From assembly GCF_051020975.1 (NCBI RefSeq), contig NW_027478160.1, forward strand, positions 9,074,001 to 9,138,000: DNA of 64,000 nt, read 5' to 3'. Both the position numbers and the translations under genes were made by a program. Source of the DNA: Osmia lignaria lignaria. Its lineage: Eukaryota > Arthropoda > Insecta > Hymenoptera > Megachilidae. The number at the start of each line of letters is the position of its first letter. The stretch's first letter is position 1. Positions 36,840 through 49,808 of the stretch are shown piece by piece. Under the pieces are notes generated by a model, which saw only the letters and a program-made list of their open reading frames with translations, was not told the origin of the DNA and ran no database searches.

Positions 36840-39607
36840 TGCCACTTCCAGCTTAGCTGTGCGGAGGAAGAACAACAAGAAGAAGAAATATCTCGAAATA
36901 TGTCCGTCAGGCCAGTTCCTTTGAGCTGAATCTGCAAATATCTCGGAAACGAAGCGAGCTATGGCAAAATGTTAAGAGACGTTTTTTGTAGAGAATTATG
37001 TTTCCTACAATTTATGTTCTATGATATTTTTTGATCAGAAGCGTAGTTTTCGAGATATATCGAGATATTTAAAAGTTCCGAAGCCGCACCAACATAATAG
37101 AGATACAGAAACACCGTGGCCCCTTTCTTTGAGATAACTCTGCACTAGTGCGAGCCGCAAAAACCACTTCCAGCTTAGCTGTGCAGAAGAAGAACAACAA
37201 GAAGAAGAAATATCTCGAAATATGTCCGTCAGGCCCCTTCCCTTGAGATAAATATGCAAATATCTCGGAAACGAAGCGAGCTATGGCAAAATGTTAAGAG
37301 ACCTTTTTTGTAGAGAATTAATTTTCCTACTTTTTATGTTCTATGATATTTTTTGATCAGATACGTAGTTCTCGAGATATATCAAGATATTTAAAAGTTC
37401 CGAAGCCGCACCAACATAATAGAGATACAGAAACACCGTGGCCCCTTTCTTTGAGATAACTCTGCACTATTGCGAGCTGTAAATGCCACTTCCAGCTTAG
37501 CTGTGCAGAAGAAGAACAACAAGAAGAAGAAATATCTCGAAATATGTCCGTCAGGCCCCTTCCCTTGAGATATATCTGCAAATATCTCGGAAACGAAGCG
37601 AGCTATGGCAAAATGTTAAGAGACCTTTTTTGTAGAGAATTATGTTTCCTACAATTTATGTTCTATGATATTTTTTGATCAGAAGCGTAGTTTTCGAGAT
37701 ATATCGAGATATTTAAAAGTTCCGAAGCCGCACCAACATAATAGAGATACAGAAACACCGTGGCCCCTTTCTTTGAGATAACTCTGCACTAGTGCGAGCT
37801 GCAAATGCCACTTCCAGCTTAGCTGTGCGGAGGAAGAACAACAAGAAGAAGAAATATCTCGAAATATGTCCGTCAGGCCAGTTCCTTTGAGCTGAATCTG
37901 CAAATATCTCGGAAACGAAGCGAGCTATGGCAAAATGTTAAGAGACGTTTTTTGTAGAGAATTATGTTTCCTACAATTTATGTTCTATGATATTTTTTGA
38001 TCAGAAGCGTAGTTTTCGAGATATATCGAGATATTTAAAAGTTCCGAAGCCGCACCAACATAATAGAGATACAGAAACACCGTGGCCCCTTTCTTTGAGA
38101 TAACTCTGCACTAGTGCGAGCCGCAAATGCCACTTCCAGCTTAGCTGTGCAGAAGAAGAACAACAAGAAGAAGAAATATCTCGAAATATGTCCGTCAGGC
38201 CCCTTCCCTTGAGATAAATATGCAAATATCTCGGAAACGAAGCGAGCTATGGCAAAATGTTAAGAGACCTTTTTTGTAGAGAATTAATTTTCCTACTTTT
38301 TATGTTCTATGATATTTTTTGATCAGATACGTAGTTCTCGAGATATATCAAGATATTTAAAAGTTCCGAAGCCGCACCAACATAATAGAGATACAGAAAC
38401 ACCGTGGCCCCTTTCTTTGAGATAACTCTGCACTATTGCGAGCTGTAAATGCCACTTCCAGCTTAGCTGTGCAGAAGAAGAACAACAAGAAGAAGAAATA
38501 TCTCGAAATATGTCCGTCAGGCCCCTTCCCTTGAGATATATCTGCAAATATCTCGGAAACGAAGCGAGCTATGGCAAAATGTTAAGAGACCTTTTTTGTA
38601 GAGAATTATGTTTCCTACAATTTATGTTCTATGATATTTTTTGATCAGAAGCGTAGTTTTCGAGATATATCGAGATATTTAAAAGTTCCGAAGCCGCACC
38701 AACATAATAGAGATACAGAAACACCGTGGCCCCTTTCTTTGAGATAACTCTGCACTAGTGCGAGCTGCAAATGCCACTTCCAGCTTAGCTGTGCGGAGGA
38801 AGAACAACAAGAAGAAGAAATATCTCGAAATATGTCCGTCAGGCCAGTTCCTTTGAGCTGAATCTGCAAATATCTCGGAAACGAAGCGAGCTATGGCAAA
38901 ATGTTAAGAGACGTTTTTTGTAGAGAATTATGTTTCCTACAATTTATGTTCTATGATATTTTTTGATCAGAAGCGTAGTTTTCGAGATATATCGAGATAT
39001 TTAAAAGTTCCGAAGCCGCACCAACATAATAGAGATACAGAAACACCGTGGCCCCTTTCTTTGAGATAACTCTGCACTAGTGCGAGCCGCAAATGCCACT
39101 TCCAGCTTAGCTGTGCAGAAGAAGAACAACAAGAAGAAGAAATATCTCGAAATATGTCCGTCAGGCCCCTTCCCTTGAGATAAATATGCAAATATCTCGG
39201 AAACGAAGCGAGCTATGGCAAAATGTTAAGAGACCTTTTTTGTAGAGAATTAATTTTCCTACTTTTTATGTTCTATGATATTTTTTGATCAGATACGTAG
39301 TTCTCGAGATATATCAAGATATTTAAAAGTTCCGAAGCCGCACCAACATAATAGAGATACAGAAACACCGTGGCCCCTTTCTTTGAGATAACTCTGCACT
39401 ATTGCGAGCTGTAAATGCCACTTCCAGCTTAGCTGTGCAGAAGAAGAACAACAAGAAGAAGAAATATCTCGAAATATGTCCGTCAGGCCCCTTCCCTTGA
39501 GATATATCTGCAAATATCTCGGAAACGAAGCGAGCTATGGCAAAATGTTAAGAGACCTTTTTTGTAGAGAATTATGTTTCCTACAATTTATGTTCTATGA
39601 TATTTTT
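36840..39607. repeat. 966-bp trimeric higher-order repeat, nearly three copies
   Basis: GTGCGGAGGAAG recurs at 36859, 37825 and 38791. TTAATTTTCCTAC recurs at about 37318, 38284 and 39250, and GATACGTAG heads follow each. The copies look almost identical by eye. The order breaks at unit 39608, which carries an AAATATGCAAAT tail where a CCAGTTCC tail is expected. Confidence 0.88.
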
Positions 39608-39929
39608 TGATCAGAAGCGTAGTTTTCGAGATATATCGAGATATTTAAAAGTTCCGAAGCCGCACCAACATAATAGAGATACAGAAACACCGTGGCCCCT
39701 TTCTTTGAGATAACTCTGCACTAGTGCGAGCCGCAAATGCCACTTCCAGCTTAGCTGTGCAGAAGAAGAACAACAAGAAGAAGAAATATCTCGAAATATG
39801 TCCGTCAGGCCCCTTCCCTTGAGATAAATATGCAAATATCTCGGAAACGAAGCGTGCTATGGCAAAATGTTAAGAGACCTTTTTTGTACAGAATTAAGTT
39901 TCCTACTTTTTATGTTCTATGATATTTTT

Positions 39930-42900
39930 TGATCAGATGCGTAGTTCTCGAGATATATCAAGATATTTAAAAGTTCCGAAGCCGCACCAACATAATAGAG
40001 ATACAGAAACACCGTGGCCCCTTTCTTTGAGATAACTCTGCACCATTGCGAGCTGCAAATGCCACTTCCAGCTTAGCTGTGCAGAGCAAGAACAACAAGA
40101 AGAAGAAATATCTCGAAATATGTCCGTCAGGCCAGTTCCTTTGAGCTGAATCTGCAAATATCTCGGAAACGAAGCGAGCTATGGCAAAATGTTAAGAGAC
40201 GTTTTTTGTAGAGAATTATGTTTCCTACAATTTATGTTCTATGATATTTTTGATCAGAAGCGTAGTTTTCGAGATATATCGAGATATTTAAAAGTTCCGA
40301 AGCCGCACCAACATAATAGAGATACAGAAACACCGTGGCCCCTTTCTTTGAGATAACTCTGCACTAGTGCGAGCCGCAAATGCCACTTCCAGCTTAGCTG
40401 TGCAGAAGAAGAACAACAAGAAGAAGAAATATCTCGAAATATGTCCGTCAGGCCCCTTCCCTTGAGATAAATATGCAAATATCTCGGAAACGAAGCGAGC
40501 TATGGCAAAATGTTAAGAGACCTTTTTTGTAGAGAATTATGTTTCCTACTTTTTATGTTCTATGATATTTTTTGATCAGATACGTAGTTCTCGAGATATA
40601 TCAAGATATTTAAAAGTTCCGAAGCCGCACCAACATAATAGAGATACAGAAACACCGTGGCCCCTTTCTTTGAGATAACTCTGCACTATTGCGAGCTGTA
40701 AATGCCACTTCCAGCTTAGCTGTGCAGAAGAAGAACAACAAGAAGAAGAAATATCTCGAAATATGTCCGTCAGGCCCCTTCCCTTGAAATATATCTGCAA
40801 ATATCTCGGAAACGAAGCGAGCTATGGCAAAATGTTAAGAAACCGTTTTTGTAGAGAATTAAGTTTCCTACTTTTTATGTTCTATGATATTTTTTGATCG
40901 GACGCGTAGTTCTCGAGATATATCAAGATATTTAAAAGTTCCGAAGCCGCACCAACATAAGAGAGATACAGAAACACCGTGGCCCCTTTCGTTGAGATAA
41001 CTCTGCACTAGTGCGAGCCGCAAATGCCACTTCCAGCTTAACTGTGCAGAAGAAGAACAACAAGAAGAAGAAATATCTCGAAATATGTCCGTTAGGCCCC
41101 TTCCCTTGAGATAAATCTGCAAATATCTCGGAAACGAAGCGAGCTATGGCAAAATGTTAAGAGACCTTTTTTGTAGAGAATTAAGTTTCCTACTTTTTAT
41201 GTTCTATGATATTTTTTGATCAGATGCGTAGTTCTCGAGATATACCAAGATATTTAAAAGTTCCGAAGCCGCACCAACATAATAGAGATACAGAAACACC
41301 GTGGCCCCTTTCTTTGAGATAACTCTGCACTATTGCGAGCTGCAAATGCCACTTCCAGCTTAGCTGTGCAGAGGAAGAACAACAAGAAGAAGAAATATCT
41401 CGAAATATGTCCGTCAGGCCCCTTCCCTTGAGATAAATATGCAAATATCTCGGAAACGAAGCGTGCTATGGCAAAATGTTAAGAGACCTTTTTTGTAGAG
41501 AATTAAGTTTCCTACTTTTTATGTTCTATGATATTTTTTGATCAGATGCGTAGTTCTCGAGATATATCAAGATATTTAAAAGTTCCGAAGCCGCACCAAC
41601 ATAATAGAGATACAGAAACACCGTGGCCCCTTTCTTTGAGATAACTCTGCACCATTGCGAGCTGCAAATGCCACTTCCAGCTTAGCTGTGCAGAGCAAGA
41701 ACAACAAGAAGAAGAAATATCTCGAAATATGTCCGTCAGGCCAGTTCCTTTGAGCTGAATCTGCAAATATCTCGGAAACGAAGCGAGCTATGGCAAAATG
41801 TTAAGAGACGTTTTTTGTAGAGAATTATGTTTCCTACAATTTATGTTCTATGATATTTTTTGATCAGAAGCGTAGTTTTCGAGATATATCGAGATATTTA
41901 AAAGTTCCGAAGCCGCACCAACATAATAGAGATACAGAAACACCGTGGCCCCTTTCTTTGAGATAACTCTGCACTAGTGCGAGCCGCAAATGCCACTTCC
42001 AGCTTAGCTGTGCAGAAGAAGAACAACAAGAAGAAGAAATATCTCGAAATATGTCCGTCAGGCCCCTTCCCTTGAGATAAATATGCAAATATCTCGGAAA
42101 CGAAGCGAGCTATGGCAAAATGTTAAGAGACCTTTTTTGTAGAGAATTAAGTTTCCTACTTTTTATGTTCTATGATATTTTTTGATCAGATACGTAGTTC
42201 TCGAGATATATCAAGATATTTAAAAGTTCCGAAGCCGCACCAACATAATAGAGATACAGAAACACCGTGGCCCCTTTCTTTGAGATAACTCTGCACTATT
42301 GCGAGCTGTAAATGCCACTTCCAGCTTAGCTGTGCAGAAGAAGAACAACAAGAAGAAGAAATATCTCGAAATATGTCCGTCAGGCCCCTTCCCTTGAGCT
42401 GAATCTGCAAATATCTCGGAAACGAAGCGAGCTATGGCAAAATGTTAAGAGACGTTTTTTGTAGAGAATTATGTTTCCTACAATTTATGTTCTATGATAT
42501 TTTTTGATCAGAAGCGTAGTTTTCGAGATATATCGAGATATTTAAAAGTTCCGGAGCCGCACCAACATAATAGAGATACAGAAACACCGTGGCCCCTTTC
42601 TTTGAGATAACTCTGCACTAGTGCGAGCCGCAAATGCCACTTCCAGCTTAGCTGTGCAGAAGAAGAACAACAAGAAGAAGAAATATCTCGAAATATGTCC
42701 GTCAGGCCCCTTCCCTTGAAATATATCTGCAAATATCTCGGAAACGAAGCGAGCTATGGCAAAATGTTAAGAAACCGTTTTTGTAGAGAATTAAGTTTCC
42801 TACTTTTTATGTTCTATGATATTTTTTGATCGGACGCGTAGTTCTCGAGATATATCAAGATATTTAAAAGTTCCGAAGCCGCACCAACATAATAGAGATA

Positions 42901-43148
42901 CAGAAACACCGTGGCCCCTTTCGTTGAGATAACTCTGCACTAGTACGAGCCGCAAATGCCACTTCCAGCTTAACTGTGCAGAAGAAGAACAACAAGAAGA
43001 AGAAATATCTCGAAATATGTCCGTCAGGCCCCTTCCCTTGAGATAAATCTGCAAATATCTCGGAAACGAAGCGAGCTATGGCAAAATGTTAAGAGACCTT
43101 TTTTGTAGAGAATTAAGTTTCCTACTTTTTATGTTCTATGATATTTTT
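39930..43148. repeat. Imperfect 5/6-unit duplication
   Basis: CAGAGCAAGAAC with GCACCATTGCG marks units 39930 and 41539 (shift 1609). GATCGGACGCG, CTTAACTGTGC and TTAAGAAACCG recur at a shift of 1932, six units. Unit 40573 has the head of 42183 (GATACGTAG, GAGCTGTAAATG) and the tail of 42505 (TTGAAATATATC). The first copy therefore lacks one unit through a one-unit out-of-register junction. Confidence 0.8.
40247..40251. other. 1-bp contraction of the T6 tract (321-bp unit 39930-40250)
   Basis: The run between GATA and GATCAG is T5 here and T6 in essentially all other units, including the related unit at 41539. It shifts the register of everything downstream by one base. Replication slippage or a homopolymer read error would both explain it. 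Confidence 0.85.
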
Positions 43149-44656
43149 TTATCAGATGCGTAGTTCTCGAGATATATCAAGATATTTAAAAGTTCCGAAA
43201 CCGCACCAACATAATAGAGATACAGAAACACCGTGGCCCCTTTCTTTGAGATAACTCTGCACTATTGCGAGCTGCAAATGACACTTCCAGCTTAGCTGTG
43301 CAGAAGAAGAACAACAAGAAGAAGAAATATCTCGAAATATGTCCGTCAGGCCAGTTCCTTTGAGCTGAATCTGCAAATATCTCGGAAACGAAGCGAGCTA
43401 TGGCAAAATGTTAAGAGACATTTTTTGTAGAGAATTATGTTTCCTACAATTTATGTTCTATGATATTTTTTGATCAGAAGCGTAGTTTTCGAGATATATC
43501 GAGATACTTAAAAGTTCCGAAGCCGCACCAACATAATAGAGATACAGAAACACCGTGGCCCCTTTCTTTGAGATAACTGTGCACTAGTCCGAGCCGCAAA
43601 TGCCACTTCCAGCTTAGCTGTGCAGAAGAAGAACAACAAGTAGAAGAAATATCTCGAAATATGTCCGTCAGGCCCCTTCCCTTGAGATAAATCTGCAAAT
43701 ATCTCGGAAACGAAGCGAGCTATGGCAAAATGTTAAGAGACCTTTTTTGTAGAGAATTATGTTTCTTACTTTTTATGTTCTATGATATTTTTTGATCAGA
43801 TGCGTAGTTCTCGAGATATATCAAGATATTTAAAAGTTCCGAAGCCGCACCAACATAATAGAGATACAGAAACACCGTGGCCCCTTTCTTTGAGATATCT
43901 CTGCACTATTGCGAGCTGCAAATGCCACTTCCAGCTTAGCTGTGCAGAAGAAGAACAACAAGAAGAAGAAATATCTCGAAATATGTCCGTCAGGCCACTT
44001 CCCTTGAGATAAATCTGCAAATATCTCGGAAACGAAGCGAGCTATGGCAAAATGTTAAGAGACCTTTTTTGTAGAGAATTAAGTTTCCTACTTTTTATGT
44101 TGTATGATATTTTTTGATCAGACGCGAAGTTCTCGAGATATATCAAGATATTTAAAAGTTCCGAAGCCGCACCAACATAATAGAGATACAGAAACACCGT
44201 GGCCCCTTTCATTGAGATAACTCTGCACTAGTGCGAGCCGCAAATGCCACTTCCAGCTTCGCTGTGCAGAAGAAGAACAACAAGAAGAAGAAATATCTCG
44301 AAATATGTCCGTCAGGCCCCTTCCCTTGAGATAAATCTGCAAATATCTCGGAAACGAAGAGAGCTATGGCAAAATGTTAAGAGACCTTTTTGGTAGAGAA
44401 TTAAGTTTCCTACTTTTCATGTTCTATGATATTTTTTGATCAGATGCGTAGTTCTCGAGATATATCAAGATATTTAAAAGTTCCGAAGCCGCACCAACAT
44501 AATAGAGATACAGAAACACCGTGGCCCCTTTCTTTGAGATAACTCTGCACTATTGCGAGCTGCAAATGCCACTTCCAGCTTAGCTGTGCAGAAGAAGAAC
44601 AATAAGAAGAAGAAATATCTCGAAATATGTCCGTCAGGCCAGTTCCTTTGAGCTGA

Positions 44657-47600
44657 ATCTGCAAATATCTCGGAAACGAAGCGAGCTATGGCAAAATGTT
44701 AAGAGACATTTTTTGTAGAGAATTATGTTTCCTACAATTTATGTTCTATGATATTTTTTGATCAGAAGCGTAGTTTTCGAGATATATCGAGATACTTAAA
44801 AGTTCCGAAGCCGCACCAACATAATAGAGATACAGAAACACCGTGGCCCCTTTCTTTGAGATAACTGTGCACTAGTGCGAGCCGCAAATGCCACTTCCAG
44901 CTTAGCTGTGCAGAAGAAGAACAACAAGTAGAAGAAATATCTCGAAATATGTCCGTCAGGCCCCTTCCCTTGAGATATATCTGCAAATATCTCGGAAACG
45001 AAGCGAGCTATGGCAAAATCTTAAGAGACCTTTTTTGTAGAGAATTATGTGTCCTACAATTTAGGTTCTATGATATTTTTTGATCAGAAGCGTAGTTTTC
45101 GAGATATATCGAGATATTTAAAAGTTCCGAAGCCGCACCAACATAATAGAGATACAGAAACACCGTGGCCCCTTTCATTGAGATAACTCTGCACTAGTGC
45201 AAGCCGCAAATGCCACTTCCAGCTTAGCTGTGCAGAAGAAGAACAACAAGAAGAAGAAATATCTCGAAATATGTCCGTCAGGCCCCTTCCCTTGAGATAA
45301 ATCTGCAAATATCTCGGAAACGAAGAGAGCTATGGCAAAATGTTAAGAGACCTTTTTGGTAGAGAATTAAGTTTCCTACTTTTCATGTGATATGATATTT
45401 TTTGATCAGATGCGTAGTTCTCGAGATATATCAAGATATTTAAAAGTTCCGAAGCCGCACCAACATAATAGAGATACAGAAACACCGTGGCCCCTTTCTT
45501 TGAGATAACTCTGCACTATTGCGAGCTGCAAATGCCACTTCCAGCTTAGCTGTGCAGAAGAAGAACAACAAGAAGAAGAAATATCTCGAAATATGTCCGT
45601 CAGGCCCATTCCCTTGAGATATATCTGCAAATATCTCGGAAACGAAGCGAGCTATGGCAAAATGTTAAGAGACCTTTTTTGTAGAGAATTATGTTTCCTA
45701 CAATTTAGTTTCTATGATATTTTTTGATCAGAAGCGTAGTTTTCGAGATATATCGAGATATTTAAAAGTTCCGAAGCCGCACCAACATAATAGAGATACA
45801 GAAACACCGTGGCCCCTTTCTTTGAGATAACTCTGCACTAGTGCGAGCCGCAAATGCCACTTCCAGCTTAGCTGTGCAGAAGAAGAACAACAAGAAGAAG
45901 AAATATCTCGAAATATGTCCGTCAGGCCCCTTCCCTTGAGATAAATATGCAAATATCTCGGAAACGAAGCGAGCTATGGCAAAATGTTAAGAGACCTTTT
46001 TTGTAGAGAATTAAGTTTCCTACTTTTTATGTTCTATGATATTTTTTGATCAGATACGTAGTTCTCGAGATATATCAAGATATTTAAAAGTTCCGAAGCC
46101 GCACCAACATAATAGAGATACAGAAACACCGTGGCCCCTTTCTTTGAGATAACTCTGCACTATTGCGAGCTGTAAATGCCACTTCCAGCTTAGCTGTGCA
46201 GAAGAAGAACAACAAGAAGAAGAAATATCTCGAAATATGTCCGTCAGGCCCCTTCCCTTGAGATATATCTGCAAATATCTCGGAAACGAAGCGAGCTATG
46301 GCAAAATGTTAAGAGACCTTTTTTGTAGAGAATTATGTTTGCTACAATTTATGTTCTATGATATTTTTTGATCAGAAGCGTAGTTTTCGAGATATATCGA
46401 GATATTTAAAAGTTCCGAAGCCGCACCAACATAATAGAGATACAGAAACACCGTGGCCCCTTTCTTTGAGATAACTCTGCACTAGTGCGAGCCGCAAATG
46501 CCACTTCCAGCTTAGCTGTGCAGAAGAAGAACAACAAGACGAAGAAATATCTCGAAATATGTCCGTCAGGCCCCTTCCCTTGAGATAAATATGCAAATAT
46601 CTCGGAAACGAAGCGAGCTATGGCAAAATGTGAAGAGACCTTTTTTGTAGAGAATTAAGTTTCCTACTTTTTATGTTCTATGATATTTTTTGATCAGATA
46701 CGTAGTTCTCGAGATATATCAAGATATTTAAAAGTTCCGAAGCCGCACCAACATAATAGAGATACAGAAACACCGTGGCCCCTTTCTTTGAGATAACTCT
46801 GCACTATTGCGAGCTGTAAATGCCACTTCCAGCTTAGCTGTGCAGAAGAAGAACAACAAGAAGAAGAAATATCTCGAAATATGTCCGTCAGGCCCCTTCC
46901 CTTGAGATATATCTGCAAATATCTCGGAAACGAAGCGAGCTATGGCAAAATGTTAAGAGACCTTTTTTGTAGAGAATTATGTTTCGTACAATTTATGTTC
47001 TATGATATTTTTTGATCAGAAGCGTAGTTTTCGAGATATATCGAGATATTTAAAAGTTCCGAAGCCGCACCAACATAATAGAGATACAGAAACACCGTGG
47101 CCCCTTTCTTTGAGATAACTCTGCACTAGTGCGAGCCGCAAATGCCACTTCCAGCTTAGCTGTGCAGAAGAAGAACAACAAGAAGAAGAAATATCTCGAA
47201 ATATGTCCGTCAGGCCCCTTCCCTTGAGATAAATATGCAAATATCTCGGAAACGAAGCGTGCTATGGCAAAATGTTAAGAGACCTTTTTTGTAGAGAATT
47301 AAGTTTCCTACTTTTTATGTTCTATGATATTTTTTGATCAGATGCGTAGTTCTCGAGATATATCAAGATATTTAAAAGTTCCGAAGCCGCACCAACATAA
47401 TAGAGATACAGAAACACCGTGGCCCCTTTCTTTGAGATAACTCTGCACCATTGCGAGCTGCAAATGCCACTTCCAGCTTAGCTGTGCAGAGCAAGAACAA
47501 CAAGAAGAAGAAATATCTCGAAATATGTCCGTCAGGCCAGTCCCTTTGAGCTGAATCTGCAAATATCTCGGAAACGAAGCGAGCTATGGCAAAATGTTAA

Positions 47601-49808
47601 GAGACGTTTTTTGTAGAGAATTATGTTTCCTACAATTTATGTTCTATGATATTTTTTGATCAGAAGCGTAGTTTTCGAGATATATCGAGATATTTAAAAG
47701 TTCCGAAGCCGCACCAACATAATAGAGATACAGAAACACCGTGGCCCCTTTCTTTGAGATAACCCTGCACTAGTGCGAGCCGCAAATGCCACTTCCAGCT
47801 TAGCTGTGCAGAAGAAGAACAACAAGAAGAAGAAATATCTCGAAATATGTCCGTCAGGCCCCTTCCCTTGAGATAAATATGCAAATATCTCGGAAACGAA
47901 GCGAGCTATGGCAAAATGTTAAGAGACCTTTTTTGTAGAGAATTAAGTTTCCTACTTTTTATGTTCTATGATATTTTTTGATCAGATACGTAGTTCTCGA
48001 GATATATCAAGATATTTAAAAGTTCCGAAGCCGCACCAACATAATAGAGATACAGAAACACCGTGGCCCCTTTCTTTGAGATAACTCTGCACTATTGCGA
48101 GCTGTAAATGCCACTTCCAGCTTAGCTGTGCAGAAGAAGAACAACAAGAAGAAGAAATATCTCGAAATATGTCCGTCAGGCCCCTTCCCTTGAGATATAT
48201 CTGCAAGTATCTCGGAAACGAAGCGAGCTATGGCAAAATGTTAAGAGACCTTTTTTGTAGAGAATTATGTTTGCTACAATTTATGTTCTATGATATTTTT
48301 TGATCAGAAGCGTAGTTTTCGAGATATATCGAGATATTTAAAAGTTCCGAAGCCGCACCAACATAATAGAGATACAGAAACACCGTGGCCCCTTTCTTTG
48401 AGATAACTCTGCACTAGTGCGAGCCGCAAATGCCACTTCCAGCTTAGCTGTGCAGAAGAAGAACAACAAGAAGAAGAAATATCTCGAAATATGTCCGTCA
48501 GACCCCTTCCCTTGAGATGAATCTGCAAATATCTCGGAAACGAAGCGAGCTATGGCAAAATGTTAAGAGACCTTTTTTGTAGAGAACAATGTTTCCTACA
48601 ATTTACGTTCTATGATATTTTTTGATCAGAAGCGTAGTTTTCGAGATATATCGAGATATTTAAAAGTTCCGAAGACGCACCAACATAATAGAGATACAGA
48701 AACACCGTGGCCCCTTTCTTTGAGATAACTGTGCGCACGTGCGAGCCGCAAATGCCACTTCCAGCTTAGCTGTGCAGAAGAAGAACAACAAGAAGAAGAA
48801 ATATCTCGAAATATGTCCGTCAAGCCAGTTCCTTTGAGCTGAATCTGCAAATATCTCGGAAACGAAGCGAGCTATGGCAAAATGTTAAGAGACCTTTTTT
48901 GTAGAGAATTATGTTTCCTACAATTTATGTTCTATGATATTTTTTGATCAGAAACGTAGTTTTCGAGATATATCGAGATATTTAAAAGTTCCGAAGCCGC
49001 ACCAACATAATAGAGATACAGAAACACCGTGGCCCCTTTCTTTGAGATAACTCTGCACTAGTGCGAGCCGCAAATGCCACTTCCAGCTTAGCTGTGCAGA
49101 AGAAGAACAACAAGAAGAAGAAATATCTCGAAATATGCCCGTCAGGCCCCTTCCATTGAAATATATCTGCAAATATCTCGGAAACGAAGCGAGCTATGGC
49201 AAAATGTTAAGAGACCGTTTTTGTAGAGAATTAAGTTTCCTACTTTTTATGTTCTATGATATTTTTTGATCAGACGCGTAGTTCTCGAGATATATCAAGA
49301 TATTTAAAAGTTCCGAAGCCGCACCAACATAATAGAGATACAGAAACACCGTGGCCCCTTTCTTTGAGATAACTCTGCACCATTGCGAGCTGCAAATGCC
49401 ACTTCCAGCTTAGCTGTGCAGAAGAAGAACAACAAGAAGAAGAAATATCTCGAAATATGTCCGTCAGACCCCTTCCCTTGAGATGAATCTGCAAATATCT
49501 CGGAAACGAAGCGAGCTATGGCAAAATGTTAAGAGACCTTTTTTGTAGAGAACAATGTTTCCTACAATTTACGTTCTATGATATTTTTTGATCAGAAGCG
49601 TAGTTTCCGAGATATATCGAGATATTTAAAAGTTCCGAAGACGCACCAACATAATAGAGATACAGAAACACCGTGGCCCCTTTCGTTGAGATAACTCTGC
49701 ACTGTTGCGAGCTGTAAATGCCACTTCCAGCTTAGCTGTGCAGAAGAAGAACAACAAGAAGAAGAAATATCTCGAAATATGTCCGTCAGGCCCCTTCCCT
49801 TGAGATAT
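44657..49808. repeat. 16-unit higher-order repeat (5152 bp), copy 1
   Basis: Sixteen successive units each match the unit 5152 bp downstream in the same order. Markers include CAAGTAGAAG, AAAATCTTAAG, ATGTGTCCTAC, CATGTGATATG, ATTTAGTTTC, TGTGAAGAGACC, GTTTCGTAC, GATAACCCTGC, CTGCAAGTATC, AGAACAATG and GTGCGCACGTGCG. Identity begins exactly at 44657/49809, after a mismatch at 44656/49808. Confidence 0.93.
48734..48743. repeat. Variant palindrome CGCACGTGCG (first of five)
   Basis: Where other units have GCACTAGTGC, this unit has GTGCGCACGTGCG. That contains two overlapping perfect palindromes, GTGCGCAC and CGCACGTGCG, with the hexamer CACGTG. The same variant lies at 53886-53895, 56140-56149, 57428-57437 and 58394-58403. 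Confidence 0.85.

Larger units (their letters stand above)
36710..44656. repeat. Satellite domain 6: trimers and 5/6-unit repeats
   Basis: Units alternate between AAATATGCAAAT tails, GATACGTAG heads and CCAGTTCCTTTGAGC tails. It holds the 966-bp trimer run and the imperfect 5/6-unit duplication listed separately. It also holds a 4-unit resemblance between 43149-43792 and 44437-45080 (CAAGTAGAAG and GATACTTAAAAG markers, shift 1288). Confidence 0.65.

Noticed and set aside
40247..40251. The T5 contraction as a biologically meaningful indel.
   Set aside because: A single base change in a homopolymer is within the error range of long-read consensus, so I list it only as a register marker.
552..44012. 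A 76-residue plus-strand open frame in a minority of units (for example 552-782, 7958-8188 and 43782-44012).
   Set aside because: It appears only where GAGATAACTC becomes GAGATTACTC or a similar change removes a stop. It overlaps the minus-strand frame and encodes acidic repeats from the GAA tract. It looks accidental.
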